Shown here: positions 36,376-45,926 of the stretch, one piece after another
How the letters are laid out: the number at the start of each line of letters is the position of its first letter
Position numbering within the stretch: position 1 is the stretch's first letter
Assembly (NCBI GenBank): GCA_973895155.1
Contig: OZ316892.1
Location: 20,522,001-20,586,000, forward strand
Direction of reading: 5' to 3'
Length of the DNA: 64,000 nt
DNA from: Marsupella aquatica
Taxonomy: Eukaryota > Marchantiophyta
The notes under the pieces: model-generated
What the model saw: only the letters and a program-made list of their open reading frames with translations
Told to the model about the DNA's origin: nothing
Database searches by the model: none
Made by a program: the position numbers and the translations under genes

Positions 36376-36980
36376 TTGAAGATTGATCGAGGGCGAGATG
36401 ACTGTGGATGGAGCTGCTGTGATCGGGGGGCACTAATTGCTGTGATCGGGGAGCTTTGCTGTTTGGGCTCAATGCTGCTTCGATACTTTTCTGAAGGATT
36501 TGCATGCATGCTGCAGGGCTTTATATTGAGCTACAGCTTGATCGGGGGCGGGGCTGTGACTTTACATTGAGCTGCAGCTTGATCGGGGGCGGGGCTGCAA
36601 CTTTACATTGAGGAGCTGTGATCGGGGGCAGGCTGCAACTTTCAATTGAGCTGCTATGATCGGGGCTGCAGCTTTTGATTGAGCTGCTGTACGTGATCGG
36701 GGGACAAGATTGAGCAAGGCTGAGATTGATCGGGGGACAATTGTTGATCGAGCTGCTGCTGTGACCGGGGGAACTTTTTGTTGAGCTGGAGCTGGGTCGG
36801 GGGCGGGGCTGAAAATTTCAATTGACTGAGGAGCTGTGATCGAGGGTGGGGCTGCAACTTTCGATTGCGCTGCTATGATTGGGGTGCTGCAGCTTTTGAT
36901 GGAGCTACTGTGATTGGTAAACCTAGATTGGGAATGATGGAGCTATTGTGACCGGCAAACCTATGATCGATCGAACCTGT
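36376..36980 (+). repeat. Degenerate tandem repeat (GAGCTGCTGTGATCGGGGG-type)
   Basis: Over a dozen imperfect units of 30-55 nt built from GAGCTGC, TGTGATCGGGGG, CGGGGCTGCAACTTT. Clusters of G4-5 recur on the plus strand. Non-coding; upstream of the PHD gene inside element C. Confidence 0.75.
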
Positions 36981-37224
36981 GATTGAGCTGCTATCATCGG
37001 CAAACGTGTGGTCGAGTTGCTATCAGCGGGCAAACCTACTTTTGGTGGAGTTTTCTATCCATTGCTCTTAGTGCTTTCGAATTGCCTATGCTGTGTGTCC
37101 TACTTTTTGTATAAATTGCACTCGTGATGTTAAGGGCAATGCTCATTTGTCTGTATGCTTTTCAGTTTACTTGTTGCCACCTTACGCTCCGCAAAGAAAC
37201 TTCTCGTGCCATGCATCTCATCGC

Positions 37225-37470
37225 TAGTCTGCTCTATTGCTCGCTACTCTGCTCTATTTCTTGCTCTCTGCTCTATTGCTCGTTGCTCTGCTCTATTGCT
37301 CGTTGCTATGCTCTATTGCTTGTTGCTTTGTTGCTCTATTGCTCGCTGCTATGCTCTATTGCTTGTTGCTTTGTTGCTCTATTGCTCGTTGCTCTGTTGC
37401 TCACTGCTTTGTACCTCGTTGCTCTGTCGCTGCTCTGTACCTCGCTGCTCTGTACCTCGCTGCTCTTTTG
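37225..37470 (+). repeat. Tandem repeat (GCTCTATTGCTCGTT-type)
   Basis: Roughly fifteen units of 15-18 nt with the core TGCTCTATTGCTCG. Open in several frames as Cys/Leu/Ala-rich nonsense peptides, which I reject as proteins. Confidence 0.85.
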
Positions 37471-38775
37471 ACAGTCCATGCCAATGTTTGTTGTGCAATA
37501 CCTTGCTTACCCATAGCTTCATTTGTTAGCCAGCTTTCTCCTCATCAAGCCAGCTCCTTTGTCCTTGATCATGTGAGCTAGTGTCGAGAGCTCTTAAAGA
37601 ATCCATGTCTGTATCTCCCCCCTCTTTTGCAAGCAGATTTATGAGAGCTTGTCCTGCTTGTAAGGATCCATTGAATGATGGCTTAGCACTCCAGATGTTG
37701 AAGTGAGAAGGAACTGGGGAAGGAACTTACCAAAAGTGAACACATTTAAGTGAGAGAAATGCCTGAACTGCAGTCGCTGCACATGTTGATCATACTAAAA
37801 GCTCATGTTCGGGTGGCAGTCCAACTCATTCCAAGTTGGCAATAGAGCTTGGACAGGAACTCTAAATTCCATGGATTGCTGAAAATCAATTTAGAAATAG
37901 AGGCTTTGACTTGGCGCAAGGGAGCTAATTCGATCTGCAAGTGCCGTTTCATTCGATCTGCAAGTGCTTGTGGTGGAGTTTCCTCACTGTCCTGCTAGTT
38001 TTGAATTGCTTCCTTTGATTCATTCTGAGTGATTTGATTTTCTTGCTCAATAGAATGTCCTGTCAATCATCTCCCTCTCTTTGTTGCTCTTGAGTTCCCT
38101 TTGCTTTGTCTAGGAGACTTAGATAAACTATTAGCTCTTGGTGAATGCAATATGTGGCTGTTCCTCCAAGGCAATGGAAGGCATTCGTTTATACAAGGTG
38201 GGCATTGGTTCGAGTTGTGACTGAGGTGATTGTGGCTGTGATCAAGGTGCAGCAAGAGTTTTGATCCAAGTAGGGGAATAGCAGATTCGCCCTTGGTACA
38301 ACAGAATCCCTAGAGGCACTGTTGTTTCTCCTCTGCCAGCTTGTGTGACATTCATTTGGCTTTGTGTTGTGTAGGTTTTCCAACCAAAGGTTCTCTTCAA
38401 CATCTATAACTTGGAACCAGTATTATGCAGTTTGGTATGCCCTGACCCTGGCTCTAGCTGAACTCGAATTGAAATTTAAAGTTGAATTTCAGTCAGCCTT
38501 TTCATATGCTCTTGACTTGTCTTGCAGGATGGATTGGCTTAGGATGTAGTGGAATCATCTGAGAAGCTTCAGCAATATACCAGGGTTCACATGTAACGAT
38601 TGTGGAAGGAGCAGGATTCAAATATCACCATTTGCTGCAGCTACAATCAAACAAGAGATTGATTAAAGGTATGATTCTATCTAGGATGCTTGTAGTTGCA
38701 AGTTACATAATATCAATCTACTGTTCAATATATGTTGAATGGATATTGAGGGGTTGCAGAACAAATGTTGAGTGA
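37471..38775. other. Non-coding stretch before the PHD gene
   Basis: No recognisable coding sequence. It may contain promoter, leader or small first exons of the PHD gene. Confidence 0.35.
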
Positions 38776-39489
38776 ATGGATGGGCCTGTGTGCAGAGGTA
38801 AAACCACTATCCAAGAAGCAGAGATGGCTTCTGATGTGCCCAGGATTGACATATTTTCCCATAAGGAGCACCACCGCATGGACCCCCCTTGCTGTTTCTT
38901 TTGTGATGAGACAGACGATGTGGTTTTCTGTGATGGGCCTTGTAGTAGACATTTTCACTTTGTCGGTGGAAAAGGTATGCATGGGCCTAATTGCACTCCT
39001 ATCACATTGCCTGAAAACAATGACTGGAGGGCACCTTGGGTTTGTACACTCTGTGCTGCTGGTAGAGCTAGATGCTTTGCTTGTGGCCTCATTGGCAGAT
39101 TTGAACATCCCACAGCAGAAGAATCTCTTGTGCTCCATTGTGCCCACCCTGACTGTTTTTCTCATTACCACCCTGGTTGCCTTAGGGTGCTACTTATGGT
39201 TGGGGCACTGCCTGAGAGGTTTCATACAACAAAACCAAACAGCCTAATGTGCCCAAGGCATTTCTGTGAGTACTGTAAAGTCTACAAGGATGGTATTAAA
39301 GACTTTGTACAGTGTCACAGGTGCCCTCAAAGTTGGTGTCATGATGAGAAACTTGGGGGAGTGAAACACCTCAGGAGGTGTGTGAAGGGCAGGGACCACT
39401 GGGATGTGGAAGGGTGGCGTTTCATTTATTGTCATAGGCATGCAATACCTGACGGGGAATTGGTTCCTGCACAGCCACATACCTCTTAG
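38776..39489 (+). CDS. EDM2-like multiple PHD-finger protein (238 codons)
   Basis: ATG at 38776, TAG at 39487-39489. It is cysteine/histidine-rich throughout. Residues about 35-90 form a PHD finger (CCFFCDETDDVVFCDGPCSRHFH ... WVCTLC). A second zinc module follows (RCFACGLIGRFEHPTAEES ... CAHPDCFSHYHPGCL), then CPRHFCEYCK and a third finger (FVQCHRCPQSWCHDEK). This order and spacing resemble the PHD module of plant EDM2 and of NSD-type proteins, which read histone H3 marks; EDM2 controls silencing at heterochromatic repeats. It lies in element C, 230 bp before the first transposase segment on the same strand. It could therefore be a separate captured gene or an N-terminal exon of the transposase; a splice-acceptor-like AG at 39718 makes the latter possible. 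Confidence 0.75.
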   Translation: MDGPVCRGKTTIQEAEMASDVPRIDIFSHKEHHRMDPPCCFFCDETDDVVFCDGPCSRHFHFVGGKGMHGPNCTPITLPENNDWRAPWVCTLCAAGRARCFACGLIGRFEHPTAEESLVLHCAHPDCFSHYHPGCLRVLLMVGALPERFHTTKPNSLMCPRHFCEYCKVYKDGIKDFVQCHRCPQSWCHDEKLGGVKHLRRCVKGRDHWDVEGWRFIYCHRHAIPDGELVPAQPHTS

Positions 39490-39718
39490 AGTTTCTGAAA
39501 TTGGTAGAAATGCTTTGGTAGAGGGTTGGTACAAAGCAAACTTATTCACTAGACTAATTACATGTGAACTATGATCAACAAGATTTTGTTTGTGTTGGAC
39601 TTCAACTTTTTTGATCAAAAGATTTTTGTAACTATTGTGGAGTAATGTCTAATATGCTTCATATCGTTTTGTTTATTGTGCTGTATGGCAGGTTCATTGT
39701 GTGACTGATTGTTTTCAG

Positions 39719-42700
39719 AACCCTTCATACTTTAACTTTAACAAATTGATTGAAATGGCTACCCAGTTTGTAAAACTATTGCACAAGAAAAGAGATGTGG
39801 TGACTGATGGGAAAGATGAAGAACCTATAGCTGTGTTGGCCTTCAAAGAGGGACAAACTTTAGCTGATTTTTGAAGTCAAATTCCTGATTTGGTTGATTT
39901 TGATTTTGATTTCTGGGATTATAGGCTTCCTGGTCGCATGAAAGTCAAGAGTGAGAAAATGACTGAGTTGTCTGAATTGGATGGGAAAGTTGCTGTCATT
40001 GAACAAATAGGATCCTTGCCGACTGGTAGAACACAGTTTCCATCAGTATCTCCTACTGTCACCCAATTGGCTGCAGTGGACTCTTCACAGGGTGAACAGC
40101 TTCATGAAGCTCCCCCTATGAGAGCTTCTTTTGAGTCTCTTCTCATGTCTCAGTCGGCTGTCAAAGTCTGGAATGATGAATATATAAGACTAGAGAAGTG
40201 GATTCACAAGAATGGTTATAAAGCTCATAATTGGAGAATTCGAACTTGGGATGAAGGACAGGATGTGAGAGGCCATCTGGAGTGTCTTGAGTGCAAAGTG
40301 ATCTATGGGAGGGCAGACAATTCACAAGATAAGAAGTCAATTGCTAATTTGTTCAGCAATTTTAAGACCAAGCACCTTGCCTTTGCTAAACACAAAGACA
40401 ATTACTGCAGGAGAAGGGGCATTGCTATGACTGGGGTCAAGCCCTCAGATCTTGCACAGAAGCCTGAGTTTGATTATGAGGGGGCCATAGCAACTGGCCT
40501 AGAGATAGTCCAGACTCTGAATGTTGAGTGTGGAGGTGATGATGAGCTATTTCATGTGCCCCCTGTGCCTGGTGTAGCCAATAAGGCAAACAAGTGGTTC
40601 CTTTATAAGGTTCGTTGTAAAATCTGTGGGGCAATCATGGATTTGGTTTGTAAGAAAGGGACTTTGGACCACAACCTGAGGACACACTTGGTCAGTCGGG
40701 GTCATCTGGATGTAGTTGAAGCCAGAGAGAATACTACTGAACTTGCATTGAGATCTGGAAAGAGGGGCAGACCAAGGAAGCCAGATGAGAGGGATCAACA
40801 TCCTTCACAGAATTCAATTTTAAAATTCTTCAAGGAGGATGCTTCCAATGCAAGCACTAGCTCTGGCACAGGTGGGTCTATAGACATTGATGTGGGCTTA
40901 AGTTTGCTCTGTTGGGGAATATGGGATGAATTTGTAGAGTGGAAGAATGTGAAATATGCTGTGAAAGGTATCTTGCATGATCAATGTGGTGGACATGTAT
41001 GGGATTTAGATGTTGCAGCCTCTGTTCATGTCTACAATCCCATCACCAATTCTATTGTACATATAGAAGGACTATTTAGGCATAAACATTGCTGTAGGTT
41101 GTCCTTGTATGGTGGAGGGTTTCTGAACCTTACTTGCAGTAGATGTCATGCTATAACACTAGAAGATGACTTTCGTGGGCGGGTGCACAGGGAAGCGAAG
41201 GCTTTAGCAAAGAGAGGGGGAAGAAGCACAGAGGGTGGTTTGAATGCACGTTATTTGACACGTCCAGAGTTGACCACACAGATGCATGGTCTGAATGTCA
41301 AGAGAAGAAAGGAGAGATGGTTGTTGGCACAACAAACTCAGAAAGTGTGTGCCCTTAGTACTAGGAAGAGAAAATTGCAGGAACTGTTAGGAGTAGCTGC
41401 AGACAGAAAAGATTTGAGACTTTTTCTAAAAAATATTGTCAATGGTCATAGGAATGGTGCATTTGGTGGAAAAGAAGGTCTTTGGGATTTTTTGAAGGAT
41501 GTAAGTAGAAATTTGGAGAGAAGTGCAAGGGGGTTTCGTTATAGTCAAAAAACAAAAGCCATAGCTCAGGCTATGTTTCAGTATGGGGGCCGACAGGTGG
41601 CCCATGTTTTTGCAAGAAATTTAGCTGGGCCAAGCCTGAAGACATTGAAAAGAGATAGAGCAAAATTTGTGCAATTTCGTGCTGGAATTAGACCAGAAAC
41701 ATTCAAGGAGGTGGCTCGGATTTTCTCTGCTACAAAGGAGATGCTAGGAATTCAAGGCGATGTACCTGTCATGCTTGCAGAGGATGAAACTAGGATAAAG
41801 GAAAGCCCAAGGTATGTTTGTATATCATAGCATTTGAAGCTTATTTGTGATACATGTAGACTTTTTACTAATTCTTTATATCTGACTTACTTTTCATTGG
41901 GCTCTATGCAGGTGGGAGGCCAAGTATGACACTCTGATTGGTTTCTGTGGTCATAAGGATGAGCATACCTGTGAATTTGGACTGGAGATTCTTGTAGGTG
42001 ACGGTGAGGATGGCTATAATAAGATTGTAAATACATTTGAGGATTATAACAAGGGCATGTATGCTAGAGTTGTCATTGTCAATCCATTGCATGTTGGAAT
42101 GCCAAAGTTGGCCCTCTGGGCTATATCTACCTGTAACAAGTTCAAGGCAGAATGGGTTCGAGAGCATTGGGTGCAATTAAAAGAATCTTGGGATGTGCAC
42201 TGCAGAGACTTTGTAGGTCCTTTGCTTGGGCATGCTAGTGATGGTGATGCAAGACGTAGGAAATTGATGCTAGAAGACTATAGAGGAGCAAATGGCTCTT
42301 ACCCTAGATTCTGTGTAGGGTGGGAAGGATGGCCATATTCAGTTGCCATATTGCCTAATGGGGACCTATACGGTTTTGGTGATCAAGACCAGCCTCACAA
42401 TGGGAAAAAGTTGATTAACCCACTAGATCGAGTGTCCTCAATAGTGGCACTTGGAGACCAACATGCTTCTTTGTTTCATGTTTGTAATGTGTACAATCGC
42501 TATGCAATTCATCAACATGGATTAAATTGGGATGATGTCAACAGATCTGATCGTCAAAATTGGGCTGGTCCCCAAAGAATAGCATCCGAAAAGGTGCGTG
42601 ATTGCTTAGCAGATCTGCATGTAAGAACTGATCTGTCGTATGAGCGAAGTTTGGGGATAGAGTTGTATCTGCAGGTCTGTGCAGATTACATTGACATTTT

Positions 42701-44304
42701 CTACTCCCAAAGATATAACCTGAGAACCAGAGTGAAGCTGGCAGGCAAAGTATCTTGGTTCTTTCGATTGTGGAGGTTGTGGTGATCATGCTGTTGGTGG
42801 AAATGTTGCTTCACATACAGAGAAAAATATGATTTCAATCCAAGCTTTTCATGATGTTAATATGTCTTGTCAATTTGTTGTGTTGCTTGTGTGTGCATTT
42901 CGTGATAAGTTTTCTCACTTGTGTATTCCATTTCATGAATTGGGTTCTGATTGTTGTGAGATCTTTTTCAGCAAGGTAGGTGGAATGAGTGGCCATGAGA
43001 GGAATTATGATTTTGGCTCTTTGTTGGATAGTGCTGTTGGGTTGAATCGTCTTGCTGGATTAGAATGTGGACCAGAGGGCTTAAAAGTAGCTCGCTCACA
43101 TAAGAAGCAAGATCATGTGTGGGCCAAGCTTCATCCTTTACTTGAAGGTGAAGATGCACCTAATCTTTTTGATTACTCTGGAGTGCAAACTAATGAGTTG
43201 GTGGTTACAGCATTAAAAGAAGGATTCGAAGAAGCAAAAGAGTTGCTAAGAAGGTTACAAATGTCTCCCCGGAGTGATCTTCCAGCAGCAAGAAAGCGAT
43301 GGTGGACTCACCCTTGGGATGTGGAAGTTGAAACATGGCCAGATTCAGCTGTAATAGAAGAGGTAGTTGTTGCTGATGATTTTGAAGAGCACGTAGAGCA
43401 CAGATCTCCAATTGGACCTCATCCAGAAGGAGAGTTTCATGAATTTGAAGGTCCTGAGGAAGATCTAAATCGAATTGATGCATGGTTGACAGATGAGTTA
43501 ACCATTCCTGATGATGTTTTGCAGGATGGGGCTGAGTTAGACATACCAGAACCTCATTCTGTAGAGGTAGATACTTTGGGGCATGAGGTTCGTCATGTTC
43601 TATCTTCTGTTGTGGCTGAGCTTACAGAGTCTATTCAGAGCCCTGTGCAGGAAAAGAAGAAGGTTTTGCCTACAATTACCTATGAGGGCAAAACAATTTA
43701 CAAATCAACTTTGGTGAGTCAACTAGTGGGCAATCCTCATTTGTCTAAAGATAGGCTAACAAGGGTGAAGCAAGTGGCATACTATAATCTTGGTAAGAGA
43801 AAAAAATGTGATCCAAATACTGTGACTTGTATTGTTGATGTTGGGAGTGATTGTGGAGTAGCTTTTGAAAGTGCTAATGATGCAGGCCCTTCTACAAGAT
43901 CAAAGAAGGGGAAAGGTAAGGGAAGAGGTAAATCTAGGATTCAAGAGCCAGTAGTGCAAGCAAAGAAAGAATTTTGGTTTGGTCGGATTATGATGATGAG
44001 ACAAAAAGTTAAGGGACAATGGACTAGAGTGAGATCTGCTATTGATTTGCTTGACAGACCAACACCTCCTCATGGACACGAAGGGAGTATTTGTTAGTTC
44101 TTGTTCAATTGGTATAAGCCAACAAGCTCAAGCAAAGTTGAATTCACTTATGATACAACTGATTTACAATGGATTGATATAGAAATGGTGATGACTAATG
44201 TTACTCTAACCATGAAACAAGGGATTGGTTTAGTGTATGTGTTAGATCGAGTTGATAAACAAGCTTTGGATACTTATTTGGAGACCATGTCTAGAGTTGA
44301 ATGA
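39719..44304 (+). pseudogene. DDE-like transposase of element C (unclassified family)
   Basis: A long protein spread over several segments. 39719-41811 (with a TGA near 39872): Lys/Arg-rich region; two C..C...H zinc modules (GHLECLECKVIY, VRCKICGAIMDLVCKKG); an AT-hook-like GKRGRPRK; a PCNA-box-like QNSILKFF; and VPVMLAEDETRI, a likely first catalytic Asp. An intron with GTATG...GCAG ends lies at about 41812-41911. Then YDTLIGFCGHKDEH and LLGHASDGDARRRKLML, a likely second Asp, to 42780. A frameshift follows. Then LLVCAFRDKFSHLCIPFHEL and GSDCCEIFFSKVGG, possibly the third acidic residue, to a TAG at 44095-44097, with the frame open to 44304. The order Asp..Asp..Glu, zinc fingers and terminal repeats support a cut-and-paste transposase. 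I cannot assign a superfamily. Broken by two stops and a frameshift. Confidence 0.65.
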
Positions 44305-44376
44305 TTTGCATGCATCAATAGTCATGGTAGCGGTTTTAGTATGTACATGGGATAGGTTAGGGGAATAGGCTAGGGG

Positions 44377-44436
44377 GTGGCAGATTTGGATACTTGAGCT
44401 TCTTGCTCAATCAGGGGTTCAATTCCCCTCTGCCAC
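44377..44436 (+). ncRNA. tRNA-like structure lacking a D arm
   Basis: A 60-nt segment can fold with a perfect 7-bp acceptor stem (GTGGCAG with CTGCCAC). It also has a 5-bp anticodon-like stem (TTGAG/CTCAA) with a 7-nt loop CTTCTTG, and a perfect 5-bp T stem with a 7-nt TTCAATT loop (AGGGG/CCCCT). The GGGGTTCAATTCC phrase resembles the internal box B. There is no room for a D arm (10 nt), position 37 would be T, and no normal tRNA overlaps it. It lies between the transposase and the right end of element C. It is either a tRNA-derived SINE head, a decayed tRNA or a structured RNA of the element. Confidence 0.4.
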
Positions 44437-44887
44437 GTACACTCACCATTCAGATTCTAGACTCAATTCCCTTTTGGTGTACCTATCTTTCACATGAGAC
44501 AAGCATAGCAGATTGCAAATATGAATAACTCATACTGTATATTGCTGAAGCTTCTACTAGAATTGGTATTCTTAGTGGAAGCATCAACACTATATACTAT
44601 CAGTTTTCCATGAGATATGGATGCCAAACCCGATGCCAAAGGAGCATGTTAGGTTTCAAATAAGCTTGGCAAAAACCCGAATAAGGTGCGCACTTGAATG
44701 AACTTTTCTTTTCTTACTAAGGGGTATTTAATTCACAACAAAACTTTACTTAACTATTTTTAGGGGTCAAAATGTTAGGATTTCCAATTCTTATAAGTAT
44801 GATAGGGAAGGGGAAAAAATATTTTTACTTAATAAGTTAGGGGTGCAAGGGTCCAAAACGTCGAGCGTGATATGGGGATCTCTGTAT

Positions 44888-44902
44888 ACTGAGGCCCCCG
44901 AG
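44888..44902 (-). repeat. Right terminal inverted repeat of element C
   Basis: Inverted, CTCGGGGGCCTCAGT; pairs with 35627-35641. The target duplication ATACCAGA follows at 44903-44910. Confidence 0.85.
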
Positions 44903-44945
44903 ATACCAGATGGGATCCATGGATCCCATCTAGTGGCCTCATTCA
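44903..44945. repeat. Element B palindrome split by element C
   Basis: ATACCAGATGGGATCC, AT, GGATCCCATCTAGTGG: with the left flank at 35611-35626 this rebuilds one B palindrome. It shows that C arrived after the palindrome array existed. Confidence 0.85.
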
Positions 44946-45926
44946 TAATTGGGTATACCTCACAGGAACCACTTTTAGGACTCAAAAACATGTTTTTTTA
45001 GTGAAAAATGACTTTTGTAACATGGAAAAAGTTTCATCATGATTTTATCTCAAGACATTTAAGTCTAATTTTTTCACAAGACTATTTTACATGGTGTAAC
45101 CTACCTCATCATGTAGATAAATCAAGTTTTTAACTTTTTTAAGGGATCCTATTATTGATGGCCCTAAATAAGCCAAAATTACTTATTATTTTTGTCCTGT
45201 ACATAAAGTTTTAGTGTGTGTCAATATTTGAGTTTTAAAATATAAGATTATTCTATTAGTATGCATGCCTTGGTAAAATTTCATTGTCTAAAATGCAAGT
45301 TTTAGAGTCCTTTCGAGTCCTGAAATGATGTGACTCGTTGCGTGACAAGTCCTTTTATCGATCTTTGAAGGACATATAAGGAAAGCTTCAAAGTCTCAAA
45401 TGCTAGATAGTTTAATTAATGTTACTAACCTACAGGATGTTTATTAAGTATAGTACATCAAATCTTGCATATCATCTCATTACACCTTACAAATGATGTC
45501 CTAAAGCATAATAAACTATGGTCACTTCTGAGTGTGACGTTCCTTTTGGGTCCTCCAATTGTGAATGAGGCCTAGTATTCAACCTCTACATTTTGAAGTT
45601 TTTGCATCGCATACCTTGATATTCCAGTTAGAAGACCAACTCGGATCCACGGCGACTTCCTCGAAAATCTACAATTTAAATTTCAGCATTCTTGGAAAAG
45701 ACAGACTCTCACTTGAAAAAACCCTCGTACGGACCAATCAGGGAATGCCACGTGTACAATGCCCGCGAAAACCATAAAAGGAAGAGCTCGCATTTGTTTT
45801 TCATCTTCATTTCTCGTGATTACTTTGAGGTTCGTTCACTATTGAGTAGTTGTTTTCATAGAATACTGTAATCTGAAGTATCTCTGTTGGATAGGAATAT
45901 GTACTCCTATACAACCCTTGTTTTCT
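44946..45926. other. Upstream region of the DUF7869-like gene
   Basis: AT-rich non-coding DNA of element B between the split palindrome and the ATG at 45927. It likely holds the promoter. No further palindrome of the B type is intact here. Confidence 0.45.

Larger units (their letters stand above)
35627..44902 (+). mobile_element. Element C: 9.3-kb transposon with PHD fingers and unclassified transposase
   Basis: Terminal inverted repeats CCCGGGGTCCTCACT (35627) and CTCGGGGGCCTCAGT (inverted from 44902) agree at 12 of 15 positions. A shared internal ATCACGC.CGA block lies about 30 nt in. An exact 8-bp duplication ATACCAGA flanks it. The insertion split one of element B's palindromes: the B unit is complete when the two flanks are joined. 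Contents: repeat-rich left third, EDM2-like PHD gene, DDE-like transposase gene, tRNA-like structure near the right end. An 8-bp duplication occurs in hAT, P and Zisupton-like groups, but the transposase is not a typical hAT. Confidence 0.85.

Noticed and set aside
37124-37581. Cys/Leu/Ala-rich open frames in three phases
   Set aside because: They translate a 15-18-nt tandem repeat; all three frames are open, as expected for a short repeat without stops.
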